DNA of 51,897 nt from Candidatus Goldiibacteriota bacterium (GTDB lineage: Bacteria > Oederibacteriota > PGYV01), in the NCBI GenBank assembly GCA_016937715.1, contig JAFGWA010000028.1:1-51897 (forward strand), given 5' to 3'. Both the position numbers and the translations under genes were made by a program. Numbering within the stretch: position 1 is the first letter of the stretch; each line of letters starts with the position of its first letter. The notes beneath the pieces are model-generated. The model did not search any database. It was not told the origin of the DNA and worked only from the letters and a program-made list of their open reading frames with translations. Positions 8,869 to 16,478 of the stretch are shown here, piece by piece.

Positions 8869-10992
8869 TTACAGGTTAAACAGCATCTCCGAATATACCG
8901 GAACAGGCCATGCGGCTTCCGGCATTATTGTTTCCAGCGCGTCTATATCTTCCCTTAAAGAAGTAAAAGCAGTGAAAACTTTGTCCCTGTAAGTTTCCGC
9001 TTTTTTAACTGTTTCATCTATTTTAGCGGCTTTTCCAAGTTCTGCTTCAAGTGCTGCTGTCTTTTTTGAAGCTGACTCAAGAAGGAAAGTTACCTCTTCT
9101 AACAGCTGTGACTGCGTTTTTGTTGAAACGCCGGCCTGTTTTGCTTTAATTACAGCATCAGACAGTGATTCTGCGTATCTTATAACAGCGGGGATAAAGA
9201 GTGTCTTTGCCATTTTTAATGCTGTCTGGCCTTCTATGTTGATTATTTTAGCGTACTGTTCTATATAAATTTCGTACCTGCTGTGAAGTTCTTCATTGGA
9301 AAGCACGCCGTATTTTGCAAAAATATCTTTTGCTTTTTTGGTGGTAAATGCTTTGTGCGCGTCAACGGAGTTCTTAACATTTGGCAGTCCGCGTTTTTCG
9401 GCTTCCTTTTCCCATTCCGCGGAATACCCGTTGCCGTTAAAGATTACTTTCTTGTGGTTCTTAAGAACTTCCGCCACAATTGCCGAGGCCTCTTTTTTTA
9501 CGTTCTTGGATTTTTCAAGGCGCGTCGCGAATTCATCAAATGCTTCCGCGGCTATGGTGTTTAATACTATGTTCGGGCTTGCGCATGACATGGCAGACCC
9601 CACCATCCTGAATTCAAACTTGTTGCCGGTAAAGGCAAAAGGCGATGTCCTGTTTCTGTCCGAATTATCAAGCGGGAAGCGGGGAAGAAGGTCAACGCCC
9701 ATGTGAAGGAAAGAAGCGTCTTTCGCGATGAATTTTTCATTCTTTTCTATCTTGTCAAGAACCGCTGAAAGAAGCTCGCCTAAGTAAATGGAAATAATAG
9801 CAGGCGGGGCTTCATTGGCGCCAAGCCTGTGGTCATTGCCTGCAGACGCGCAGGTGCCGCGCAGCATATCCGCGTGTTTGTCAACTGACTGAATTAAAGC
9901 CGCAAGGAAAATTAAAAACTGCATATTGTCATGCGGTGTCGCTCCGGGTTCCAGAAGGTTCTGTCCGTCATCTGTGCTTAAAGACCAGTTGTTGTGTTTG
10001 CCGGAACCGTTTACGCCTTTAAAAGGTTTTTCATGAAGCAGGCAGACAAGGCCGTGCCTTAATGCTATGCGCTGCATTGTATCCATGACTATCTGGTTAT
10101 GGTCAACGGCAAGGTTAAGGGTATTAAATACCGGCGCGTTTTCAAACTGTCCGGGGGCAACTTCGTTATGTCTTGTCTTTGACAGTACTCCAAGTTTCCA
10201 AAGTTCCTGGTCAAGGTCTGTCATGTAGGCAGACACCCTGTCTTTTATGGAGCCAAAGTACTGGTCTTCCAGTTCCTGTCCCTTGGGAGGGGGCGCGCCA
10301 AAAAGCGTGCGGCCTGTCATTATAAGATCCATTCTGGACATAAAGTACTCTTTTTCAATTAAAAAATATTCTTGTTCAGGCCCAAGTGTGGGTGTAACTT
10401 TTTTTGTTGTGGTATTGCCAAGGGCTTTTAAAAGCCTTAAAGCGTGTTTGGAAACCACTTCCATTGAGCGAAGTACGGGAATTTTCTTATCAAGCGCGAC
10501 GCCGGTGTATGAATAAAAAGCTGTGGGGATGTAAAGTGTAAGGTCGCCTTCCGCGTCTTCTTTTAAAAAGCACGGTGAAGTAGGATCCCACGCCGTATAG
10601 CCGCGCGCTTCAAAAGTAGCCCTTAAGCCGCCTGACGGAAATGATGAAGCGTCAGGTTCGCCCTGAATTAACTGCTTGCCGGAAAATTCCATTTTAATGG
10701 TGCCGTCCGCGACCGGGGTGATAAAACTGTCGTGCTTTTCGGCGGTAATGCCGGTTAAAGGCTGAAACCAGTGTGTGTAGTGGGTTGCGCCGCGGTTTAT
10801 TGCCCAGTCTTTCATCGCTGTTGCCACCGCGTCCGCGGTTGATTTTGACATGGGAAAGCCAAAGTCCAGGGTTTTCTTAAGTTCCTTAAAAACCGCAGGA
10901 GACAGAAGGGCTTTCATCTTCTTTTCGTTAAAGACATTCTCCCCAAAACAATCAGCCGGGTTAGGACTCTTTAATGCTTTTTTCTTTGCCAT
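8869..10992 (-). CDS. glnN: Glutamine synthetase type III
   Basis: 707 residues, the long GSIII form (GSI about 450). It makes glutamine from glutamate, ammonium and ATP in the cytoplasm. Motifs: HWFQPLTG, a GPEQEYFL metal-binding motif near residue 205, VAPGQFE, the ATP/glutamate-binding region NGSGKHNNWSLS, LGANEAPPA and SDRNRTSPFAFTGNKFEFR. AAGAGGTG precedes the ATG. It is divergent from a sigma-54 activator gene and has a clear -24/-12 promoter at 11045-11060 with a dyad upstream, so nitrogen control at transcription is likely. With gltBD it forms the GS-GOGAT route. Confidence 0.97.
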   Translation of the reverse strand: MAKKKALKSPNPADCFGENVFNEKKMKALLSPAVFKELKKTLDFGFPMSKSTADAVATAMKDWAINRGATHYTHWFQPLTGITAEKHDSFITPVADGTIKMEFSGKQLIQGEPDASSFPSGGLRATFEARGYTAWDPTSPCFLKEDAEGDLTLYIPTAFYSYTGVALDKKIPVLRSMEVVSKHALRLLKALGNTTTKKVTPTLGPEQEYFLIEKEYFMSRMDLIMTGRTLFGAPPPKGQELEDQYFGSIKDRVSAYMTDLDQELWKLGVLSKTRHNEVAPGQFENAPVFNTLNLAVDHNQIVMDTMQRIALRHGLVCLLHEKPFKGVNGSGKHNNWSLSTDDGQNLLEPGATPHDNMQFLIFLAALIQSVDKHADMLRGTCASAGNDHRLGANEAPPAIISIYLGELLSAVLDKIEKNEKFIAKDASFLHMGVDLLPRFPLDNSDRNRTSPFAFTGNKFEFRMVGSAMSCASPNIVLNTIAAEAFDEFATRLEKSKNVKKEASAIVAEVLKNHKKVIFNGNGYSAEWEKEAEKRGLPNVKNSVDAHKAFTTKKAKDIFAKYGVLSNEELHSRYEIYIEQYAKIINIEGQTALKMAKTLFIPAVIRYAESLSDAVIKAKQAGVSTKTQSQLLEEVTFLLESASKKTAALEAELGKAAKIDETVKKAETYRDKVFTAFTSLREDIDALETIMPEAAWPVPVYSEMLFNL

Positions 10993-11044
10993 AATTACAC
11001 CTCTTTATTTAAGTTTAATTAATTTTATCTCTCAATATGATATA

Positions 11045-11060
11045 AGCAAATTGTGTGCCG
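11045..11060 (-). promoter_or_regulatory. Sigma-54 promoter of glutamine synthetase
   Basis: On the minus strand CGGCACACAATTTGCT has GG and GC dinucleotides at the exact -24/-12 spacing; only the first T of the TGGCAC-N5-TTGC consensus differs. The GC lies about 54 bp before the glnN ATG. Confidence 0.85.
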
Positions 11061-11111
11061 TAAGGTAATTGTAGCAGATAAAGGGGAAAGATGGAAATAT
11101 AATTGTTAAAG

Positions 11112-11128
11112 TGGTTAAAAAATAACCA
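11112..11128. promoter_or_regulatory. Candidate activator dyad (enhancer), glnN / regulator intergenic
   Basis: TGGTTAAAAAATAACCA is a perfect dyad (TGGTTA-N5-TAACCA). Its centre is about 85 bp upstream of the predicted sigma-54 start of glnN, and it ends 8 bp before the -35 box of the divergent activator gene. It can therefore serve glnN activation and activator autoregulation. The same dyad type recurs at four other sigma-54 promoters in the window. Confidence 0.7.
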
Positions 11129-11136
11129 TTAATGTG

Positions 11137-11165
11137 TTGAAAGTGGTTAAATTTTGTTATATATT
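11137..11165 (+). promoter_or_regulatory. Sigma-70-type promoter of the activator gene
   Basis: TTGAAA (11137-11142), a 17-bp spacer, and TATATT (11160-11165). The predicted start near 11172 gives a short leader with AGGAG before the ATG at 11198. Confidence 0.65.
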
Positions 11166-11197
11166 ATTTTAGGTAAGGCATAAACAGGAGAAGCAAA

Positions 11198-13282
11198 ATG
11201 ATAAAAAAGTCAGATCTATCCCTGCAGGCAGGGCTGGAAGCAAGGATTAACAAGCTTAAGCTTGTTCATTACATTGCCGTTGAAATGAACAAGGCGCATA
11301 CCACAAACGAACTTCTTGAACTTATCCTGGAACGGTGCCTTGTGTTAACAGGCGCTAAAACAGGAAGCGTTATGCTGACAAACAAAGAAGAAGGCGTGCT
11401 GGACATAATAGCGTTTAAAGGGATAGATGAAAAGATAGCGCACCGTACCAAGTTAAAGATAGGCGAAGGAATTACCGGCTGGGCGGCGCAGAGCGGGCTG
11501 CCAAAGCTTGTGAATAATACCAGGCAGGACCCGTTATACGTGGCGGTAACAGAAGGGCTGCTGTCAGAAATTGCGGTGCCGATAAGGTCGGAAAATGAGA
11601 TTATAGGCGTCATAAGTATTGACAGCAATAAAGAAGACGCGTTTTCCGAAGAAGACCTGGAGCTTTTAACTATGGTATCGGAACTTGCGGCGCAGATTAT
11701 AATACGCCAGGAAATGGGAGACAGGCTTCATTCGAAAATGATGCTGCAGGAAGTCCTTATAGAAACTTTTAATATCATAGAAGCCGGCGATGATTTAACG
11801 GCTATCTTTGACAGCATCATGGAAGTGTTAAAGGAAAAAATGGATATCTTAAGGGGTATGTTTGTGCTTTTTGATAAGGACGACCCGTCGTCACTTAAAG
11901 TGGAAGCGGGATATAAAATAAGCGGCGAAGCAATGAAAAAAGGTATTTATAAAATAGGCGAAGGTGTTATTGGCAATGCTGTTTTAAAAGGGCAGACAAT
12001 CGGCGTGCGCGATGTTGAAAAAGAGGGGATGTTTCTTAACCGGTTAAAGATTCAGCGTTCGGGAATGGGGCAGATATCTTTTATTGCCGCGCCCATTAAG
12101 GCCGGGGCAAACGTGCTTGGCGTAATCGCGGTGGAAAGAAAGTTTTCCGACGCGGAAAATTTTGACGATATTACAGACACGCTTACGCTTTTAGCGTCGC
12201 TTCTGGCGTACAGGGTAAGAAGCCATCAAAGGCAGGAAGAAGCCACAAAAAAACTTATTGATGAAAATACAGAATTAAGAAAAGAGCTTAAGACCGAATC
12301 AAGCGTAAAGAATATAGTGGGCAAGAATGAAATAATAAGAAAAGTGATGGAACAGGTAAAAACTGTTGCGGGAACTATGGCGCCTGTTTTAATAACAGGA
12401 GAGACGGGCACAGGAAAAGAACTTATAGCAAAAGTGGTGCATTTTTTAAGCGATAGGGCGGACAAAAAAATAATAAGCGTAAACTGCGCGGCGATACCGG
12501 AAAACCTTCTTGAATCGGAGCTTTTCGGGTATGAAAAAGGCGCGTTTACAGGCGCGGCTGCAAGAAAAAAAGGAAGGTTTGAAATAGCGGACGGCGGCAC
12601 GCTTTTTCTGGATGAAGTGGGCGAAATACCGCTTCACCTGCAGAGCAAGCTGCTGCGCGCGATACAGGAAAAAGAGATAGAGCCGCTGGGAAGCGAAAAA
12701 CCTGTAAAGGTGGATATAAGGATAATATCAGCCACCAACAGGGATCTTGAAAAACTGTCCGCTGAAGGAAAGTTCAGAAGTGATTTATATTTCAGGCTTA
12801 ATGTGATAAATGTTAAATTGCCTTCGCTGAAGGAAAGAAAAGACGATATACCCCTGCTGGCGGACTTTTTTATAAAAAAGTTCAATAAAATGTATGGTAA
12901 AAACGTAATGGGGCTGGATAAAAAAACCGAAGATATGTTTGTGTCATATGAATGGCCCGGTAATATCAGGGAGCTTGAAAACGCGCTTGAACGCGCGGTT
13001 ATAATGTCAAAGGGAAATTTGATTGATATATCGCTTGTTCCGGATTCTATAAATTCAGAGAGAAAGACAGAAAAAGAAGATTCGGGTATAAAAGGGTATT
13101 TAGACAGTGAGATATATAAAGCCCATGAAGGGGAGATTTACGCGAAAGTGATAGGCGGAATAGAAAGAAGGCTTATGGAAGAAATACTTATTAAAACGGA
13201 TTATAATAAGTCTAAAACCGCTGAAATGCTTGGAATAAACCGAAACACTCTTAAGGCAAAGATGAAAGAGTACGGGCTGTAA
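11198..13282 (+). CDS. Sigma-54-dependent activator, GAF-GAF-AAA+-Fis (NifA/NtrC-like)
   Basis: 694 residues. Two GAF sensor domains (about 25-170 and 185-345) precede an AAA+ domain (about 372-600) with Walker A GETGTGKE at 401-408, the sigma-54-contact loop GAFTGA at 448-453 and Walker [12 protein letters not shown], then a Fis-type helix-turn-helix at the C-terminus ([18 protein letters not shown]). There is no receiver domain, so it is not a classical NtrC; input is probably a small molecule or PII protein through the GAF domains. The location beside glnN suggests it controls ammonium assimilation and perhaps amt genes. It is one of two such activators here; which binds the shared dyad is not resolved. 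Confidence 0.93.
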   Translation: MIKKSDLSLQAGLEARINKLKLVHYIAVEMNKAHTTNELLELILERCLVLTGAKTGSVMLTNKEEGVLDIIAFKGIDEKIAHRTKLKIGEGITGWAAQSGLPKLVNNTRQDPLYVAVTEGLLSEIAVPIRSENEIIGVISIDSNKEDAFSEEDLELLTMVSELAAQIIIRQEMGDRLHSKMMLQEVLIETFNIIEAGDDLTAIFDSIMEVLKEKMDILRGMFVLFDKDDPSSLKVEAGYKISGEAMKKGIYKIGEGVIGNAVLKGQTIGVRDVEKEGMFLNRLKIQRSGMGQISFIAAPIKAGANVLGVIAVERKFSDAENFDDITDTLTLLASLLAYRVRSHQRQEEATKKLIDENTELRKELKTESSVKNIVGKNEIIRKVMEQVKTVAGTMAPVLITGETGTGKELIAKVVHFLSDRADKKIISVNCAAIPENLLESELFGYEKGAFTGAAARKKGRFEIADGGTLFLDEVGEIPLHLQSKLLRAIQEKEIEPLGSEKPVKVDIRIISATNRDLEKLSAEGKFRSDLYFRLNVINVKLPSLKERKDDIPLLADFFIKKFNKMYGKNVMGLDKKTEDMFVSYEWPGNIRELENALERAVIMSKGNLIDISLVPDSINSERKTEKEDSGIKGYLDSEIYKAHEGEIYAKVIGGIERRLMEEILIKTDYNKSKTAEMLGINRNTLKAKMKEYGL

Positions 13283-13309
13283 GAATTAAAAATATAGCAC
13301 TTTTGCGTA

Positions 13310-13364
13310 TTAAGCAATAGCGAAATTTGAAAAAACAACACTCTGTTTGTTATCTATTGCTTAA
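13310..13364 (+). other. Long inverted repeat downstream of activator gene
   Basis: TTAAGCAATAG (13310-13320) is perfectly complementary to CTATTGCTTAA (13354-13364). The flanks GCGTATTAAG (from 13305) and CTTAATGCGC (to 13383) pair nearly perfectly as well, giving alternative structures. There is no T run, so it is not a standard terminator. It sits between the activator stop and the amtB regulatory region. Confidence 0.55.
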
Positions 13365-13396
13365 CTGCCTATAACTTAATGCGCTATGCTTTCCTC

Positions 13397-13415
13397 CTGA
13401 TTAAAAACTAATCAG
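13397..13415. promoter_or_regulatory. Candidate activator dyad upstream of amtB1
   Basis: CTGATTAAAAACTAATCAG is a perfect dyad with 7-bp arms and a 5-bp spacer, centred about 88 bp upstream of the predicted sigma-54 start. It matches the TGRTTA-N5-TAAYCA pattern. Confidence 0.75.
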
Positions 13416-13467
13416 ATTTTCATATCCTAAAATATCAAAAATGCTTATAACCCCGTATATATACAAG

Positions 13468-13483
13468 TGGCATGGGTTTTGCT
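13468..13483 (+). promoter_or_regulatory. Sigma-54 promoter of amtB1-glnK1
   Basis: TGGCATGGGTTTTGCT matches the -24/-12 consensus at every key position (TGGCAY-N5-TTGC). The transcription start is expected near 13494. Confidence 0.92.
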
Positions 13484-13536
13484 TATATTTTGAATAGTTG
13501 CATGCTAAAAAGTATTATTTATGGAGGTTATGTATA

Positions 13537-14850
13537 TTGAAAAGGCTTATGTTTATTATTATGGCTGTTTTTATGGGTGCGGGTGTTTCTTTATTTGCCG
13601 AAGAAGTATCATCTGCGGCAGGATCCGGTATTAACGGCGCTGATACCGCCTGGGTATTAATGAGCGCAGCACTGGTAATGCTTATGACGCCGGCACTGGG
13701 GTTCTTTTACGGCGGGATGGTAAGAAAGAAAAATGTTTTAAGCGTTCTTATGAAAGCGTTTATTACGCTTGCTGTTATCAGTATGCAGTGGATGGTAATA
13801 GGCTACAGTTTAAGTTTTGGCGAAGGCAACGGTTTTATAGGGGGGTTTGGCCACTTTATGTTAAACGGCGTCGGCCAGGAAGGCAGTAATTACGCGCCTA
13901 ACATTCCGGGCCTGGCTTTTATGATATTTCAGGCGATGTTCGCTGTAATCACACCGGCTTTAATTTTTGGCGCTTTTGTGGAAAGGGTGAAATTCTCATC
14001 TTTTCTTTTATTTACGGTTTTATGGGCAACTTTTATTTATAACCCTATCTGCCACTGGGTATGGGGAAAAGGCGGATGGCTGGCAGAAATGGGCGCGCTT
14101 GATTTTGCCGGCGGTATAGTTGTACATGTAAGCGCCGGCATTGCGGCTTTGGTTACGGCTTTTGTTATTGGTAAAAGAAAAGGTACAGAATCGCTTGGGC
14201 CCATACCTCATAATCTTCCTTTTACGGTGCTTGGCGCGGGGCTTTTATGGTTTGGCTGGTTTGGGTTTAACGCGGGTTCGGCGCTTGGCGCGAACGGAAT
14301 CGCGGCCAATGCTTTTGTAACCACAAATATGGCCGCGTCTTCAGCAGCGGTAACATGGGCCGTTATTGAATGGATACGCAACGGGAAGCCGACGATGCTT
14401 GGAACCGTATCAGGAGCTATCGCCGGGCTTGCCACAATAACCCCGTCTGCCGGATTTGTGGACGCAGGCGCGGCTTTAATAATAGGGGTTATCGCGTCTA
14501 TGTTATGTTTTGTGGCGGTAAGTATTATAAAAATGAAATTTAAATATGATGATTCGCTTGACGCGTTTGGCGTGCACGGTGTGGGCGGAATGATAGGCCC
14601 GTTGTTAACAGGTGTATTTGCAAATCCGGCTGTAAACGCGCTTGGCACCGGCCTTTTGTTTGGCAACCCCAAACAGCTGGTTATACAGGCCGCGGCGGTT
14701 GGTGCAACCATTGTATACAGTTTTATAGGGACATTTATAATTTTTAAGGTAATTGACCTTTTAATGGGCGTAAGATTAAAAGAGAGGGACGAAAATATAG
14801 GAGTGGATTTGTCACAACATAATGAAAGGGCGTATACGCTGATTGAATAA
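13537..14850 (+). CDS. amtB: Ammonium transporter AmtB (copy 1)
   Basis: About 437 residues. GGAGG at 13523-13527 is correctly placed for TTG at 13537 (first residues MKRLMFII); an ATG at 13549 is the alternative. A signal peptide ending SLFA/EE precedes the membrane domain, as in many AmtB proteins. Family motifs: DTAWVLMSAALVMLMTP, FFYGGMVRKKNVLS, NPICHWVWGKGGW, WFGWFGFNAGSALG and the pore histidine region DAFGVHGVGG. It is an inner-membrane trimer conducting ammonium. The sigma-54 promoter and downstream glnK make the classical nitrogen-limitation pair. It closely resembles the second copy at 16479. Confidence 0.97.
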   Translation: MKRLMFIIMAVFMGAGVSLFAEEVSSAAGSGINGADTAWVLMSAALVMLMTPALGFFYGGMVRKKNVLSVLMKAFITLAVISMQWMVIGYSLSFGEGNGFIGGFGHFMLNGVGQEGSNYAPNIPGLAFMIFQAMFAVITPALIFGAFVERVKFSSFLLFTVLWATFIYNPICHWVWGKGGWLAEMGALDFAGGIVVHVSAGIAALVTAFVIGKRKGTESLGPIPHNLPFTVLGAGLLWFGWFGFNAGSALGANGIAANAFVTTNMAASSAAVTWAVIEWIRNGKPTMLGTVSGAIAGLATITPSAGFVDAGAALIIGVIASMLCFVAVSIIKMKFKYDDSLDAFGVHGVGGMIGPLLTGVFANPAVNALGTGLLFGNPKQLVIQAAAVGATIVYSFIGTFIIFKVIDLLMGVRLKERDENIGVDLSQHNERAYTLIE

Positions 14851-14865
14851 AGAAAGGAAGGCGAT

Positions 14866-15207
14866 ATGAAACTTATAGTGGCAATAATACAGCCGTACAG
14901 GCTGGAAGAGGTAAAACAGGCGCTTTACAGGAATGACATTAATTTAATGACTGTAAGTGAAGTGCTTGGGCACGGCAGGCAGATGGGCGTTAATGAAGTA
15001 TACCGCGGAGTAAGGGAAACAGGGAACCTTCTGCGTAAACTGCGCCTGGAAATAGCCGTAAACGATAAATTTGTAGAGCCGGCTGTTGAGGCGATAGTTG
15101 CCGGGGCAAAGACAGGCGAGACAGGCGACGGAAAAATATTTATTCTTCCGCTGGAAGAGTGCGTAAGGATAAGGACAGAAGAAAGAGGAAGTAAAGCTAT
15201 AGGTTAA
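14866..15207 (+). CDS. glnK: PII signal protein GlnK (copy 1)
   Basis: 113 residues, standard PII size. It begins MKLIVAIIQPYRLEEVKQAL; the T-loop contains the conserved tyrosine in NEVYRG that can be uridylylated in other bacteria; the B- and C-loop motifs TGETGDGKIF and VRIRTEERG bind ATP and 2-oxoglutarate. GlnK normally plugs the AmtB pore when ammonium is plentiful. It follows amtB1 by 15 bp. It differs from the GlnK at 17796 at only six positions by my count. Confidence 0.97.
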   Translation: MKLIVAIIQPYRLEEVKQALYRNDINLMTVSEVLGHGRQMGVNEVYRGVRETGNLLRKLRLEIAVNDKFVEPAVEAIVAGAKTGETGDGKIFILPLEECVRIRTEERGSKAIG

Positions 15208-15224
15208 GTACAAAAAAATAAACG

Positions 15225-15268
15225 CAGTAAAGAGAAAGCTTCTCCTGCTTCACTGCCTCTCTTTACTG
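15225..15268 (+). other. Conserved-loop hairpin behind glnK (copy 1)
   Basis: CAGTAAAGAGA (15225-15235) pairs perfectly with TCTCTTTACTG (15258-15268), then GTCGTTTTTG. The 22-nt loop (15236-15257) starts AAGCTTCTCCTGCTTC and is identical to the loop of the copy at 36328-36375 although the stem sequence differs. It may be the glnK terminator, a 3-prime-UTR small RNA, or both. CTTCTCCT in the loop is complementary to Shine-Dalgarno sequences. Confidence 0.6.
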
Positions 15269-15285
15269 TCGTTTTTGTTCTTTTT

Positions 15286-15316
15286 GCCGCGGGCGCTGAT
15301 GCCCGCGGCTTTTTTA
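15286..15316 (+). terminator. Intrinsic terminator after amtB1-glnK1
   Basis: GCCGCGGGC (15286-15294) and GCCCGCGGC (15301-15309) form a perfect 9-bp stem with a 6-nt loop, followed by a T run. The core matches family A palindromes, suggesting a repeat recruited as terminator. Confidence 0.9.
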
Positions 15317-15340
15317 TTTTAGACTTTGATTAATTGTTTA

Positions 15341-15530
15341 TGTTTTAACATAGAGACGCGATATATTGCGTCTTGGTTTTGATCTTGTTTTTGTATTATT
15401 ATTTATGTATTAACGTAGAGACGCAATATATTGCGTCTCGCCTTTGATTTTGTTTTTTAATTGTCCGGTTTAAAAGGCAATGCGTAATATATCACACATC
15501 TACAATATAATGCAAAACCGTGTTTGAATT
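15341..15530. repeat. Family B palindromes, three units
   Basis: TAGAGACGCGATATATTGCG (15351-15370), TAGAGACGCAATATATTGCG (15416-15435) and a degenerate inverted unit with tail (about 15478-15530, ending GCAAAACCGTG). Together with the flanking regulatory sites they account for the glnK1-omp1 gap; no gene is seen in it. Confidence 0.75.
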
Positions 15531-15588
15531 TATTCTGTTATTGTCATGCTTCCAAGCATCTAATCTGTTTGCTGCATCCCCTTTGAAA

Positions 15589-15636
15589 TGATTAATAATT
15601 AACCAGATAACACATAAGTGATTAATAATTAATCAC
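15589..15636. promoter_or_regulatory. Tandem activator dyads upstream of omp1
   Basis: Two dyads 30 bp apart centre to centre: TGATTAATAATTAACCA (15589-15605, one arm mismatch) and the perfect GTGATTAATAATTAATCAC (15618-15636). Their centres are about 126 and 96 bp upstream of the predicted sigma-54 start. The omp2 promoter has the same spacing, while the surrounding sequence has diverged. Confidence 0.78.
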
Positions 15637-15696
15637 GTGCTTTTTACGAATGACAAAAAACCTTTATAAATAATACAAATTTAATGGTTGAATATG

Positions 15697-15712
15697 TGGC
15701 ACGACTTATGCT
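15697..15712 (+). promoter_or_regulatory. Sigma-54 promoter of omp1-amtB2-glnK2
   Basis: TGGCACGACTTATGCT: exact GG/GC spacing, perfect -24 element, -12 reads ATGC instead of TTGC. The omp2 promoter is identical. Confidence 0.9.
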
Positions 15713-15718
15713 AATTAA

Positions 15719-15745
15719 GGGTTATGGCACGGACGTCATGAACCC
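15719..15745 (+). promoter_or_regulatory. Conserved palindrome at the start-site region of omp1
   Basis: GGGTTATG (15719-15726) and CATGAACCC (15737-15745) form an imperfect palindrome around GCACGGACGT. With the omp2 copy (33538-33564) it differs by a single base. It spans the predicted start site, so it could be a DNA operator or, if transcription starts slightly earlier, a 5-prime leader hairpin. Confidence 0.5.
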
Positions 15746-15775
15746 GGGTCAAAAAAAACTTCAAGGAGGACTAAG

Positions 15776-16456
15776 ATGAAAAAAATTCTCGCGGTAATGG
15801 TTCTTGTACTTTCGTTCTTTTCTTTTTCGGCAGTTGCGGCAGACTTTAGCGCTGACATTTACACGGCAGGTGTTTCAAAGTATTTATGGAGAGGGCAGCA
15901 GTTAAGTGAAGGATTTGCAATTCAGCCCGGATTTAACCTTAACCTTGGCAATCTGTCATTTGGTTACTGGGGAAGTTATGATGTGGATGCGGCAAAGTAC
16001 TCTGAAAGCGATTATACTTTCAGCTACAGTGAAACACTTCCCGGGCTTGATATCATAAGCCTTGGAGCGGGTTTTACAATCTATACTTTTCCCTACGCGG
16101 ATCCGGCGGCAAATAATGACACTGAAGTATTTGGAACCGTTTCAGCGGATGTTGTTACAGCGCCATATGTAAAGTTCTTTTATGACCCGACATTTGGAGC
16201 GGGCGGATATCTTGAAGCCGGAATATCACACAGTATTGAACTGGAAGCGTTTGAGCCTTATGCTTCTGTTACGGGCGGATACAATTTTGGACAGTGGGGC
16301 TATGAAAAGTCGCTGTCAGTTGTTCTTGGAACGCTTGGTGTGACGTATACCCTTGATAAATTCAGCGCCACGCTGTCAGGTTCATACCAGCTTGCGCTTG
16401 ATGAACAATATGAAAATGACGGTTTTGGATCTTTAAGCGTAGCTTACGGTTTCTAA
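15776..16456 (+). CDS. Outer-membrane beta-barrel protein paired with Amt (copy 1)
   Basis: 226 residues. Signal peptide (MKKILAVMVLVLSF, cleavage after AVAA) and about 12 alternating amphipathic strands rich in Tyr, Gly and Ser, ending in Phe, as expected for an outer-membrane barrel. The N-terminal YTAGVSKYLWRGQQLSEGF resembles TorF/Gcw_chp putative porins (TIGR02001-like), which begin with a similar YxxRG motif. It is the first gene of an omp-amtB-glnK operon under a sigma-54 promoter, so an outer-membrane pore helping ammonium or another nitrogen compound reach AmtB is a reasonable inference. A close paralogue at 33594 precedes another amt-glnB pair. Confidence 0.8.
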   Translation: MKKILAVMVLVLSFFSFSAVAADFSADIYTAGVSKYLWRGQQLSEGFAIQPGFNLNLGNLSFGYWGSYDVDAAKYSESDYTFSYSETLPGLDIISLGAGFTIYTFPYADPAANNDTEVFGTVSADVVTAPYVKFFYDPTFGAGGYLEAGISHSIELEAFEPYASVTGGYNFGQWGYEKSLSVVLGTLGVTYTLDKFSATLSGSYQLALDEQYENDGFGSLSVAYGF

Positions 16457-16478
16457 TACTATAAAAGGAGAAAATAAA

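Noticed and set aside
11198-13282. NtrC response regulator
   Set aside because: No receiver domain; two GAF domains instead.
15276-15530. CRISPR-like array from the repeated palindromes
   Set aside because: Units are few, vary in sequence and orientation, and spacing is irregular; no cas genes.
15724-15739. Second sigma-54 box (TATGGCACGG) in the omp1 leader
   Set aside because: The -24-like TGGCAC is present but there is no GC at the required -12 distance.
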